64,000 bases of DNA from the NCBI GenBank assembly GCA_035079385.1, contig JAVHKY010000008.1, positions 1,844,001-1,908,000 of the forward strand, in the 5' to 3' direction. Position numbers and translations under genes: made by a program. The stretch's first letter is position 1. Every line of letters begins with the position of its first letter. This stretch comes from Aspidiotus rigidus (Eukaryota; Arthropoda; Insecta; Hemiptera; Diaspididae). A model generated the notes under the pieces. It was given only the letters and a program-made list of their open reading frames with translations. It searched no databases and was not told the DNA's origin. Below are positions 33,236 through 44,795 of this stretch, piece after piece.

Positions 33236-34540
33236 TAAGCATAAGAAGGGCGTGATAAGGCACCCTTGAGTCTCCTCTGAGCCAGTGAAGTATTTGCGAA
33301 CGGAGAGATCCCTAAAATAACCTCCAAAAACCTGTAGAATCATCAATGATTTTCAACTAACGAATGAGCTTTTTTTTTGGCTTAATGGAAATTTTTTCCT
33401 CGAAAATTTTTGGACCCCCAAGTGAATTTCTAAATCCGCCACTGCTCTTAGCTATGTCACTGAATGTCCATCTTAGCAAGTGCTTTCTTCGTAATGAGTG
33501 TAATTAATTCACTTGTAAAAAATGTCAGGATTTTGTCACCACCTCTTGGAGCTAAATACTCATTTTTTCTCTCTCAGTAGCAACAAATATCTGACAAATC
33601 ATGACTGAAGTATAAAATATGGGTCGATCGAAAAATAACGCTATAAGAATGTATGTACATTTGATACACTATTTTCCCGACTTTCAAAAGTTTTCTTCGT
33701 AAATCGGTTATCGTTCAATTTGTTATACGATGTGCAAAATAGAATATTATTGATTTTAAAGGCAATTAAATCGTCCTCGATACGCAGTATAGTTTTTAAG
33801 ACGGATAATAAATAAAGCGTTTATCAAGAGCTCATAAAAATGTTGCAATCTTGGGAACGATGAAGTTGTTTCTTTTATGATGGTCGTTTCGCTCTACGAA
33901 TGTATCTTCCTTACAAGGCGTCGTGAGAAACGTGTTCTGTTTGAATAACATTTCCTTGATGAATGTAACAGTTTGTTTTTTTATTTTATTATTAGAATGG
34001 AAATATTGTATTCCTGATATTTTTCCCGGAAACTTATTAGTTTGATTGTTATTCGTCGTGAACATCAGTTTAGCACCTACCGCCTCGCTGAGAATTCGGA
34101 AGATGAATTATACAGTTTGATTTCATTATCTTGCACTTGATTCTTCTCAATATTTCTCTCGTTCTCAAAATTTGAATTTACTTGCTCGTTGCCATCGTTG
34201 TGGGGAGGATGAATTGTCTACAATCAAGCCAATTGCTTAGAATTCTTTGTCCGTATCTTCTTCTAAAACGAAAAAATTAAATTCACAAGATGCGTTTCGG
34301 CAAAAATATCATCGATTCAATCCAGAGAAGAATGTCGTTCACACGGCGATAGGGGGAGGGGGGAGAAAAATCGAATTTTCTAAGTTATAAATGCCTATAG
34401 TAGGTAAAAAATGTTCGGACATTTGTAAAAATATTGTGATTAGGTCCTAAATGTTTATTAAATTGTTCTCCATTCCTTTCCATCGCCCGTTTATACCTCT
34501 TGTCAGTCGAGCAATATTTGCTTCATCAACCAAAAAATCT
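33236..34540. other. Unassigned DNA between minisatellite and NUMT
   Basis: No gene or known repeat recognised. Composition becomes more AT-rich approaching the mitochondrial insertion at about 34,550. Confidence 0.4.
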
Positions 34541-34549
34541 CCACTCTTC

Positions 34550-35430
34550 CATTAGTTGTAATTTTTTCAATATACAAGGAGTTTTACCAATATTTTTAAT
34601 ATAAATTATAATGAAAATTTTTCTTGATAAAAAATATAATTATTATTATTAAAAACTTTTGATTCACTTAAATATTATAGTAAAAAAAAAAAATTTTATA
34701 ATTATTGATTTTATTGTTATTAACAAATTCTAATGATTTTCTATTAATTGAATTAAAAAATGAAAAATATAATTCTGGTTCAATATAATCAGGAGGTTTA
34801 AATGTGATGTGGTTTGTAAAATAATAATAATAGTATTCATATAATTATCATCTCTGAAAATTAAATAAAGGATTTGATTTAATTTGATAAATGTTATCAC
34901 TAAAATTTAAAGGATTTGATATTTTATTAATAATAATAAAATAATGAAATGATTGAAAGAAACTATTATAGTTGATATTACTGAAATAGGTTTATTTCAA
35001 ATTAGAGGAAGTACAGCAATAAAATTTGTGATAATTATTCTTGCTCAATATGATACCTGTTTTCATATAAGAGAATAACCAAGAAAAGAAATTATTATTT
35101 ATAAAATAATATTAAGAATCCTGAATAACATGATATTTTTATATTTAGAAATTTTTTATAAATCAATATATTAATTTGTAGCATAATATGAATAAAAATG
35201 AAAATTGAAGGAGTTATATTTCTATTAAAAAAATGAACATAATTTAAATTATAATAGATCATCCATGAATTTGAAAATACTATCAAATTAATAACAGACG
35301 GAATTTATTGAAATGAAAAATCCAATAATAATTAAATTTGAATAAATATTGTCATCATAATAATTGATCCAATGTCTCCTTTGTAGATTTGAATTTGTAT
35401 ATGTTTTTACTAAAAATATTTTTATAAATT
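34550..35430 (-). pseudogene. cytb: NUMT: decayed mitochondrial cytochrome b
   Basis: With the invertebrate mitochondrial code (TGA as Trp), the minus strand yields cytochrome b landmarks in gene order. An NSWMIYYNLNYVHFFNRN stretch corresponds to the NYGWL..LHANGAS region. PSIFIFIHIMLQINILIYK corresponds to the FIYLHIGRGIYY helix. Near 35,000-35,080 GYSLMWKQVSYW corresponds to GYVLPWGQMSFW, followed by MIITNFIAVLPLIW. Then NPLNFSDNIYQIKSNPLFNF corresponds to the NNPLG...PFHPYF loop, and YIEPELYFSF to the PEWYF motif. Mutations are scattered and several invariant residues are lost, including His positions in IHIGRG. This is a nuclear copy and not mtDNA contamination. Both ends are approximate. 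Confidence 0.88.
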
Positions 35431-35439
35431 TTGTAAAAA

Positions 35440-35885
35440 TTAGAATTAATTATAAAATCAATAATATAATGTTTTATGTTTCAGTTTGCATAGTAAATGA
35501 ATAAAAATTATTATTTCTGAAAAATGAAAATAATGTAGTATATACAGAATGAGTAATTTAGTATCAAAATTGTAAAAATAAAAATAATTTATGAAATTTA
35601 AATTAGTGTAATAATTTAAAAAAATGATTAAACTTTCAAGTGAAAAAATTATCACAATTGATGAAATAATGATTATTAGTCTGAAAAAAATGAATAATAA
35701 ATTGGAAAAAATTTATTGTAACAATTAATAATATAATTGGTATTTTTTCATGATTTATGAAATCAATATTTATAATTTTTTTAAATAATTTATTAATGTT
35801 GTTAATAATGATAATGATAATGATTTTGATAATTTTTCAAAATTATAATAGTTTCAAGAATATAATATAAAATTTATATTTTAAT
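35440..35885 (-). pseudogene. nad6: NUMT: probable ND6 remnant
   Basis: The sequence upstream of cytochrome b on the same strand is where ND6 lies in the ancestral insect order. The translation is very hydrophobic and broken, with stretches such as IFSNLLFIFF, SSIVIIFSLESLIIFLNYY and a tail like HLLCKLKHKT. The call rests mainly on position, composition and length, since ND6 is poorly conserved. Confidence 0.5.
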
Positions 35886-35892
35886 AGATTAA

Positions 35893-36122
35893 TTTATTTT
35901 GATGAGTTTATTTTTAACTGTAGTATTAATAAATTAGAATCTTAATTATTAATTATAATTATATTTATTTAATCGATAATTATTATTCTTATATAATCAT
36001 ATCTTTTGTTTTTACAGTAATCTTATCAATTTCTGTATTAAATGGAACAATAATAATTTTTCTTTGAGATTCATTAGGTTTAACATCTTTTTTATTAATA
36101 ATTATTGATTAATATTTTGTGT
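35893..36122 (+). pseudogene. nad5: NUMT: ND5 fragment
   Basis: With the mitochondrial code the plus strand gives LMSLFLTVVLMN (the WMSLLFMSFV region). After a frameshift near 35,985 it gives FVFTVILSISVLNGTMMIFL and WDSLGLTSFLL, matching the strongly conserved GWDGLGLVSYCLVIYY region of ND5. Only about 75 codons remain. ND5 lies opposite to ND6/cytb, as in insects, but ND4, ND4L and the ND5 start are missing between them. Confidence 0.8.
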
Positions 36123-36124
36123 TT

Positions 36125-37700
36125 TCCTGAGAAGATCTTAATTTCCATTAAATTTATGATTATAACTAACAAAAGCTGTAGTTCGTCTGATCTTCAGTTA
36201 CAGTAGTAGGTAGGGTCAAGTAAAGTGTTTGTGTCCTTCCTATCATATTTGTAAATAGTACAGTAATATAATACTTGTATTATAAATACCTATTAGAAAT
36301 GGAAGATTTCCATTGAACACTGCTTCTATATATCAATTGGGGGACTAATTGGGAATATATCACCCTTACCACGTATGTGTGGACTGGGAAACCCTCAACA
36401 AAAGAAAATACGTTCATCCTGTAAATAAAATCAATTGTAATGAACGAATTTTCTACCTATGAGACAATATTAAAACTTTGAAAAATTCTTGAAAATGTGA
36501 TATTCGACTACTTGAATAAGCTTTCTAAGCTAATGGTTAGACTTAGGTCAACAGTAAAATATGTAGGAAATTTCACGAGAAACATTTTTTGTGTCGAAAG
36601 TTTTTCTGTAGGCTAACAGAACTGGACTGAGAAATTGATTTTAAGGTGCAAGAACCCGCCACAGCTTCGTCAGCCACACAGGTAGAGGTCCGATTTTTAG
36701 TACCTACAAATCTGAGACATTTCCGTAAAATACAACTTTCTCCCGTTTCCCCCTCCCAAAAGAAAGTAAAAATGAATAAATAGAATAAAAATGTGTAGAC
36801 CGATGTCTTAATCGACTGTACATTCCAATGTAACCCGAGGTACGCACTTATAAACTTATTCTCCAAGACTTCGTCTCTGAGACACGCTGGTCTGTCTTCG
36901 AGACGCCCGAAACGTCATTAAAGTTTGATTGAACGTCAGTCGACGCACTAATCAAATTTTCTGAATAAAAATCTGGATAAAATTAATTTTATCGCGATAG
37001 CAAGGCTAGCGAGGGGAGACTGACAGCTTTGCGGAAGTTCGCGGGCGAGTATAGAGCGGCATCGCCGTACACGAAAAGTGCTAAAGTTAAAAAACTACCC
37101 CGCATAATGATGTAAAAACTAGATGCTGGGAATATTCTTCGATAAAACTTATAAATTATTACTGGCCCGCTACTCCGTGTACGTTAACTCTTAAGAAAGT
37201 CGGAGCCGAGTAAATCAAATATATACCTTCGACATTTTTATGACTCGATAATGTTATTTATTTTATTTTTTTCTTCGCGATTGAAAGGCTTAGCCTTAGA
37301 GTTGTAGCTGCAATCATCGTACCGCCAAATTCACTTATCATCGTCGATTTGCGTGAATGCGGAATATTTAGCTTGGAACATTTTCGTAATCGATAATTCG
37401 AATTTAATGCGTTTCTATGATACTTGTATCAGGTCTACTTATGAAAATGGTTCAAAATTCTACTTCGCAGAATATCTCAAGAATAGACGAGTTTATGCAG
37501 CAGCGATTCTTTCTTCGAATTTCTTTTTCACCGTTTAATGTTATGGAAAGGATTTTAGGGGTAGTTATACATTTTGGAGTGTGGATGAACAGCCAAAAGA
37601 AAAGTATACGTATATTAGAGTACGTACGTAATTGAGGATTAAAACCAACAACGTAGAGTGTTATCAAGTTTAACTAATAAGATTTTAGTGTTAGACTATA
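36125..37700. other. Unassigned DNA right of the NUMT
   Basis: No gene or known repeat recognised. Small ORFs at 36,573-36,866 (minus) and 37,353-37,635 (plus) have no family signature. Confidence 0.35.
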
Positions 37701-37714
37701 AGAAGTACAATTGA

Positions 37715-37810
37715 AGGTTTGGTTTCTTCATTAGCGACGCATCCGACTATGGAATAACGCTCGCAAGTACTCTTGGAAGCTAACTTTAATTTAGGTTGAG
37801 TAAGACTATA
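37715..37810 (+). mobile_element. Diverged PLE1 terminal relic
   Basis: TTCATTAGCGACGCATCCGA, GGAATAACGCTCGCAAGTAC and TCTTGGAAGCTAACTTTAAT follow the order and spacing of PLE1's right terminal segment at about 27,428-27,495 (TTCAGTTGCGACACAACTGA, GGGATAACACCCAAAAGTAC, TCTTGTATAAGCAACTAATA). No coding part is attached. Confidence 0.6.
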
Positions 37811-38344
37811 AACTATAACTATAATGTTATTTGTTCAGCATTCTACTTGCAATTGGTGCGCGAGATGAGTTGTACAAACCGTACGAAGTACAAAACATAA
37901 TTTCCTTCTGATCCATCATAATTATATCTGAAGTTAGAGTGACCGTCGTCATTTCTTTTTATGTGGTAGGCCTGGTAGACCATTGGATGAAGCTGAGTCG
38001 CTTTCGTTGTGCGTGAAAAAGTCATGCCTGGAATTTCCACTTGGGTTCATTTTTCTATTGAAAATCTGTTCTATTGGACTTTTTTTTAGAAAATAACCGC
38101 CATTTGGGATTTTATGAAATGAAGACGACTTCGGGACTTGGAATACTTACTTACGAGATCGTCAACGAAGTTGATGGTGGAATGCAGCGGACATCTTTCA
38201 TAAGATGTATGACTATGATACAGTATTACAATATTATGAGCTGTCGTGTCATAATGTGAGCGAAAAGATTAAATGTATGAAAGCTCAATTCGATTTCGAT
38301 GTTTGATTTTCCCTCTTCTGGTGTAGAGCTTAGAATTCCTATTT
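37811..38344. other. Unassigned DNA left of LINE-C
   Basis: A short minus ORF (37,843-38,040) contains RNDDGHSNFRYNYDGSEG, faintly like a cuticle-protein Rebers-Riddiford core, but it lacks the rest of the consensus and has no convincing splice sites. Not called. Confidence 0.3.
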
Positions 38345-39395
38345 TTCAAGTTCATTCCTGATTTAATTCCCAGAACTTCTGGTTCAGATTTTGAAGAACT
38401 CTTCCAGTTATACACGCAAGAACATTTTCCTCATCATACACATATTTTTACTGACGGTTCTAAAGATCATCAGGAAGTGGGTATGGCCTTTTGGATCCCC
38501 TCAACTAAGCTTCATTGCTCTCTATCTCTACCAAACTTCACATCTATTTTTCATGCGGAACAGATGGCGATATTCCAAGCCCTTTCCTACATAAAGCAAA
38601 ACTCCCAAACAGGACAGTTTCTCATAATATCTGACTCTCTCTCCGCCCTCCAATCCATTTCTTCCATCCCTTCACGCGTTAATTCATCCTTAGCTTTATC
38701 AATCATCTACTTGATCAATTCTCTCAACCCCATTCAAATTAATTTTCTCTGGATCCCCAGTCATGCAGGAATATTCAACAACGAAATTGTAGATGTTTTA
38801 GCTAAATCAGCCCGCTCATCACCAGTCTCATCAAATGTGCTCCCAATGTCAGAACTATTTTCTCTTATTCGATGCTCCACGCGAGATGACTGGGCAATAT
38901 CCTACTCGAAATTCGCTAACATTCTGAAATCTTTTTATTTCCTCTTTCAACCTCTACTAACGGCATTCTCTTGTTATAAACTTTTTAACGATATTCCCCA
39001 CTCCCTTATAGTTAAACTCAGGCGTCTTCGTTTTGGACACAATCGTCTCCCCACTCACTTAAAACGTTTAAATCTTTCCGAATCTGATATATGCCCCCAC
39101 CATCCAGACAATCCTTCTAAAGGCGACATCAATCATTATCTTTTCGAATGTCCAGAAATATCCAACATTAGACAAATACTATACTCAGAAGCCATCAATC
39201 TACAATTTGCTACCCCACTCAGAGCCACCGACCTCCTATCATCAGAAAATCCTTCAATTTTCTCACACATTTTCAAATTTATCTCTGATCTACCTCCTTC
39301 CATCGAAATCGAAATTTAAATTCAATTCATTTTTTCCGTTTTTCCTTCGAGGTAAGGCCCAGTAGCCATCCTCTTTCCAACCCCCCTTTTTTGAC
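38345..39395 (+). mobile_element. LINE-C relic: RNase H and C-terminal domain, 5' truncated
   Basis: An almost unbroken frame of about 310 codons encodes the 3' third of an I-type LINE ORF2. The RNase H active-site pattern is visible: FTDGSKDH, AEQMAIFQALSYIKQN, IISDSLSALQSIS and WIPSHAGIFNNEIVDVLAK. A Cys/His cluster follows (CPHHPDNPSKGDINHYLFEC), and then the C-terminus SDLPPSIEIEI. The 3' UTR phrase CGAGGTAAGGCCCAGTAGCC at about 39,348 is shared with 42,147 and, less exactly, with the 51.8-kb copy. The RT and endonuclease are missing. The 3' end is cut by the long inverted repeat at about 39,395. Confidence 0.9.
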
Positions 39396-39472
39396 ATGTT
39401 CCATGTCTTTTCTCTCGCCGGACCCCGATTTTGAAACTCGCGAGTACACCCCGCGTAATAATAATAATTAAT

Positions 39473-39503
<31 letters not shown>

Positions 39504-40127
39504 AAATAATTAAATAATTTAAATAATTAATATAATTAACAATTAGAAAATCTCTACCCCGTGGGTGATTCAGAAATTTGCGAGTACACCCCGCGTAATA
39601 ATAATAAATAATTAATTAATTAATAATTAAATAATTAAATGATTAAATAATTATTTAATTAAATAATTAAATAATTATTTAATTAATAATTAGAAAATTT
39701 TCCAAGTCCCTCTTCCTATCATATATGGCTGGATAGTCGAAATTTTTCCAAGTCCCCTAGACTTGAATTGTCTCACACCATTCCAATACAAGAGCGAGAC
39801 AGGGGGCGAACGAGCGGAGCGAGTTCGCGCTACCTCATATTTCTCAAAAAGACTTGAATTTCCTCATACCATTCCAATACAACAGCGAGATCGCTCGTTC
39901 GCCCCACCGAAAGTTGATACCTCAAAATATAGAACACCCACAATTACCTCAAAATATTTCTCATACAAGACTTATACGACGCCAAGATAGGTAAAGGGGT
40001 AAACGAATAATATCTCACGAACACTTGACCTAGTAGAAGCCTAGACTGAAATATTTCAAGATGACTGATAAAATACGGATACAAAAGACATGGAACATGA
40101 TTTTCATTTATTTGGCTATGCCAGAAA
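39395..40127 (+). repeat. Left arm of a very long inverted repeat
   Basis: From TTTTTGACATGTTCCATGTC (39,388-39,407) to the phrase TTTGGCTATGCCAGAAAATT (ending near 40,125), this arm matches the reverse complement of 43,665-44,795. Contents: CTCGCCGGACCCCGATTTTG, AATAAT/AATTA runs, the phrase GCGAGTACACCCCGCGTAAT twice, a Cys-less GAACGAGCGGAGCGAGTTCG palindrome at about 39,809, and CAAGACTTATACGACGCCAA. No ORF is supported. Confidence 0.9.
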
Positions 40128-40840
40128 ATTTTTTCTTTTTCGCTGTTTCATAATTTGGGGTCGACGTCAAAAAAATTTCGCCGCACATAGTAGCGCAATA
40201 ATTTCTGCCATCCCAAGCTTACTAAAAAAAACACTCACGCAGTCGCGTGAGTAATACACGACTTTTTTCTTCTTTTTTTTTTTTTCATTTATGCATGTGG
40301 GTAATTTTTTCCCCCCTATTCTTTTTTTTTGTTTTGTTTTATATTGTTTTGTTTTGTTTTTTTGTTTTTTTTTTGTGTTTTTCTTTTATAATTTTTCTCT
40401 ATGGTTGGATGTGAAAAAAAAAAAAAAAAAATTAGCTCGTGAACAGAGATTTTTCGAGTGGATCCACTTTTCTAAATTACGATTACTCATTATGAGGGAT
40501 TTTAGTTGCGATTACCGCTGAAATTAAAATTATTCGACAAACGAGCGCTTTCTGTTCACAACCATCATTTGCGATAAACGTCACGGCGAAGAAGTTGAGA
40601 GTTGATGACGTTACAAATGTGTCTCTGTCCCAATGGTAAGAATGATGACGTCACCAAGGTTGGTGGGGATGAAGTTGGAAATCGATGATGTTATAAATGC
40701 GAGTATGGCCCATGGATAGGAATGATGACGTCACTAAGTAGTGTAAATGGCTTGAGGTTGGAAGTAATAACGTCTTTGAGTGTACCTGCGATGACATTGT
40801 CAAGTTTGAGAGTGATGAAGTTGAGGGGTGACGACAGTTT
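40128..40840. other. Start of the spacer: T-rich tract and TGACGTCA-rich segment
   Basis: A homopolymer-rich tract (T and TTTTG runs) lies at 40,261-40,436. From 40,580 to 40,830 phrases with GATGACGTCAC and GAAGTTG alternate at irregular intervals, as in the dispersed module elsewhere. The hydrophobic ORF at 40,291-40,521 is low-complexity. Confidence 0.5.
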
Positions 40841-41990
40841 GATGGGGGTTTTTTTGAGAAATTTGCCGTGCGCCGTGCGTCGTCCGGCAAGAAACTTGGA
40901 AAAATTTCGACTATCATCGTCTATATAACTTGGAGGATGAAATTTTTCAAAGTCTCCATTCTATCGAAAATAAAAATTTTTAAACAGTGAACCAGTTTTA
41001 TGGGTTGTGTTTTGAAAAACCTGCCGTGCGTCGTCCGGCAAAAAACTTGAAAAAATTTCGACCTCTATCGTATATAGCTTGGAGGATGAAATTTTTTCAA
41101 AGCCCATCCATCGAGAACCAAAATTTTTCAACAGGGAACCAGTTTGATAGTTTTTTTGAGAGAGAAATTTGCCGTGCGCCGTGCGTCGTCCGCCAAAAAA
41201 TTTGGAAAAATTTCGGTACTACAATCGTCTATAGCTTGGAGGATGAAATTTTTTCAAGTCCCCCTTCCATCAAACATCAAAATTTTTTACAGTGAACAAG
41301 TTTCATGGGGCGTTTTTGAGAAATTTGCCGTGCGCCGCGCGTCTTCCGCCAAAAAACTTGGAAAAATTTCGGTACTACAATCGTATATAGCTTGAAGGAT
41401 GAAATTTTTTCAAGTCCCCCTTCTATCGAGTATCAACATTTTTCAACAGTGAACCAGTTTTAAGGGGGGTTTTTTGAAAAAATTGCAGTGCGCCGTGCGG
41501 CAAAAATTTCGACTCTTAAGGTATATAGCTTGGAGGATGAAGTTTTTTCAACGCCCTTCCATCGAGAACCAAAATTTTTCGACAGGGAACAAGTTTCGTG
41601 GGTTTTTTTTTGAGAAATTTGCCGCGCTCCGCGCGTCTTCCACCAAAAAACTTGGAAAAATTTCGACTACTATCGTATATAGCTTGGAGGATGAAATTTT
41701 TTCAAGTCCCCTCCTATTGAGAATCAAAATTTTTCAACAGGAAACCAGTTTTATGGGTCGTTTTTGAGAAATTTTGCCGTGCGCCGTGCGTCGTCCGGTA
41801 AAAAACTTGGAAAAATTTCGACTCCCATCGTATATAGCTTGGAGGATGAAATTTTTCAAAGTCCCTCTCTTATCATACCTCGAGAGTCTACATTTTTCCA
41901 TGTCCCACTCCTGTCATATATCGCTTAGAGGTTGAAAGTATTTCAAGTCCCTCTCTTATCATATATAGCTCGAAAGACAAGAAAAATTTA
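40840..41990. repeat. Tandem array of about 150-bp units built from the dispersed module
   Basis: The ordered phrases GAGAAATTTGCCGTGCGCCG, AAAACTTGGAAAAATTTCGA, ATATAGCTTGGAGGATGAAA and CAACAGGGAACCAGTTTTAT repeat about seven times with a period near 150 bp (AACTTGGAAAAATTTCG-like boxes at about 40,892, 41,046, 41,200, 41,355, 41,650 and 41,804). Individual copies have indels. The arginine-rich ORFs here are shadows of the unit. Confidence 0.85.
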
Positions 41991-42124
41991 CGAACTTTCT
42001 TATACTAGACTTGTAGTAGGTCTGGGCCTTCTTTATTTTATCTTTATACCAGGTCCAGGTTTCTTGGATTCTCAATACCAAAACCAATTTGACTCATAAA
42101 ACAAGTCCCCTGAGTTTCTCGTTC

Positions 42125-43100
42125 AATTTCGTTGAGGAAGCCGTCGTTTTTCCTTCGAGGTAAAGCCCAGTAGCCATCCTCTTTCCAACCTCTTTTTTTT
42201 TTTTTTTTTTTTCCATATTTTATGATTTCACGCTTCATAAACTTTAAAGAGCGTTTAAATCTCATATCTAGAGACCGGATTCCTCGACATTTCTGCTTCC
42301 GTTCTGCTGAATAATAGAGAAGTGCTGATGATGAATGAGTGCATTTCATATCGTGGGGGGCCTAGAGAAGAATTTTATTTCGCCGAAAAATGCCGAGAAT
42401 GAAATAAATGCCGAAAATGGTGAAAAAAACCGAAAGTGCCCTTTTAAAGAAAAATTAACAGTATCAATGAAGATTTAAGCATTTGAGAGGGCTCTCCTGA
42501 GAAGAAACAAGATATTATACTTCTTTTTATCGTCGTACGTACAATATTTGAAATTATACCTCGACGGCGGTCACGAGTTTTCATGAATCATGGCTGTGGA
42601 GACTTGATTAGATAAGAGAAGAAGTCCTACAAATTTCAATAAAATACACATTTGCTACTATTCTTCTCCTTTTTTTCTCATTTATAGGACTTTACTACGT
42701 TTTTGCCAAATAATGCCGAAAGTACTACTTTCTATGCCGAATTTTTAATTTTTTAGCGCCGAAGAATCCGGTCTCTACTCATATCTTTAATTTCCTTAAA
42801 AATCTTCCGGAATCCATCACAATTTTGACTTACATAATTCATAACAAATTTGTTAAACGAGGTAAGGCCTAGTTGCCATCCTCCAACACCCTGTTTATTT
42901 TATTTTATTTTTTTTCATTTTTTTTTTTTCTTTTATTATTATTTTTGTATTTTTGTATTTTTTTTTCCTTCTAAATTTCTGTAAGTTTGTTTTTCTCTTC
43001 CTTGTTTTGTAATGTTTCTTTTTTTATTTCTATCTTTATTTTTTATTTTTTTTCATTACTTTCACAATAAAGGGTGTATAAAAAAAAAAAAAAAAAAATA
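42125..43100 (+). mobile_element. LINE-C 3'-end fragments
   Basis: Two pieces. 42,135-42,200 has TTTTTCCTTCGAGGTAAAGC and CCCAGTAGCCATCCTCTTTC, as at the end of the 38-kb copy. 42,777-43,100 has the last coding residues (CTTTAATTTCCTTAAAAATC and following), then AACGAGGTAAGGCCTAGTTG, a T-rich 3' UTR, AAAGGGTGTATAAAAA and a poly(A) tail, nearly identical to 51,771-52,070. The stretch between (42,210-42,770) is unassigned. Confidence 0.75.
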
Positions 43101-43664
43101 TTTGGATCATTTAGCAGTTGCCACAAGTGACTCCTTACGTTTTGTTGCACGTACCTTGTATTGTATGAAATAATTTATGATAAGAAAATGGTTGAATCGA
43201 ACCACTTCTATATCAATGAAAAAGTACTTTCGACTGTGTTTCTGTATCCATGTTTTATTAAGTTTCTAAAATATTCAAGCTTTATTCGCTTTTCACTACC
43301 GTATAAGTGGACATATTGTGGTAGAAGTCGATTTCTTTTTTCGTAATTTTCTAAATTTTTAAAGCATTTGAAATCTTTGAAATCGAGGTTCATATCTTAA
43401 GATAATTATGAATAATGAGAGTCGAGTGATGGTATACATTATGTTTTAAACTACTACGCAATCAAGATATAAATACGTAATAATAAAAAAATGATTTACA
43501 AAATGCGCGAATTAATTAATACAAAAAGATATTCTTAGTACCATTTATTCAACACTTATGATATTATAGCTCGTAGTCAAGAGGAACTGATTAAAAAAAA
43601 TTCGAAATTATCGCTTTCTATGCAAAACTTAATTTTCATCAGAAAAAAATCTCTGGCCACTAAA

Positions 43665-44605
43665 AAATTTTCTGGCATAGCCAAATAAATGAAAATCATG
43701 TTCCATGTCTTTTATATTTTATCAGTCATCTTGAAATATTTCAGTCTAGGCTTCTACTAGGTCAAGTGTTCGTGAGATATTATTCGTTTACCCCTTTACC
43801 TATCTTGGCGTCGTATAAGTCTTGTATGAGAAATATTTTGAGGTAATAGTGGGTGTTCTATATTTTGAGGTATCAACTTTCGTGGGGCGAACGAGCGATC
43901 TCGCTGTTGTATTGGAATGGTATGAGAAAATTCAAGTCTTCTATGAGAAATATGAGGTAGCGCGAACTCGCTCCGCTCGTTCGCCCCCTGTCTCGCTGTT
44001 GTATTGGAATGGTATGAGACAATTCAAGTCTAGGGGACTTGGAAAAATTTCGACTATCCAGCCATATATGATAGGAAGAGGGACTTAGAAAACTTTACCT
44101 ATCTTGGCGTCGTATAAGTCTTCTATGAGAAATATGAGGTAGCGCGAACTCGCTGGTGTATATGAGACAATTCAAGTTTAGGGGACTTGGAAAAATTTCG
44201 ACTATTCAGCCTTTATTTATTTAATTATTTAATTATTTAATTATTTAATTATTTTATTATTTAATTATTTAATATCATTTATTTATTTATTTATTTATTT
44301 ATTTATTATTAATTCTTCTACTAGGTCAAGTGTTCGTGAGATATTATTCGTTTACCCCTTTACCTATCTTGGCGTCGTATAAGTCTTGTATGAGAAATAT
44401 TTTGAGGTAATTGTGGGTGTTCTATATTTTGAGGTATCACTAATTATTAATTATATCAATTATTTAATTATTAATTAATTAATTAATTATTTATTATTAT
44501 TACGCGGGGTGTACTCGCAAATTTCTGAATCACGCACGGGGTAGAGATTATCTAATTATTAATTATATTAATTATTTATTTTTATTTAATTATTTATTTA
44601 TTTGT

Positions 44606-44636
<31 letters not shown>

Positions 44637-44795
44637 TTATTAATTATTAATTATTATTATTACGCGGGGTATACTCGCGAATTTCTGAATCACCCACGGG
44701 GTAGAGATTTCTCTTGACGGGGGGGGGGGGGGGTGTACTCGCGAGTTTCAAAATCGGGGTCCGGCGAGAGAAAATACATGGAACATGTCAAAAAC
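43665..44795 (-). repeat. Right arm of the very long inverted repeat
   Basis: Reverse complement of the left arm, from AATTTTCTGGCATAGCCAAA (43,667) to TGGAACATGTCAAAAA (44,781-44,795). It is longer than the left arm because 44,095-44,500 contains extra partial copies of arm segments, such as TACCTATCTTGGCGTCGTAT at 43,797, 44,096 and 44,362, and variable TTTA/ATTA runs. A pure run of about 17 G (44,716-44,733) is present. Confidence 0.9.

Noticed and set aside
37843..38040. Cuticle-protein-like peptide RNDDGHSNFRYNYDGSEG on the minus strand
   Set aside because: Only the front of the Rebers-Riddiford pattern is hinted at. The conserved G-Y-x-P part is missing, and no convincing exon boundaries are present.
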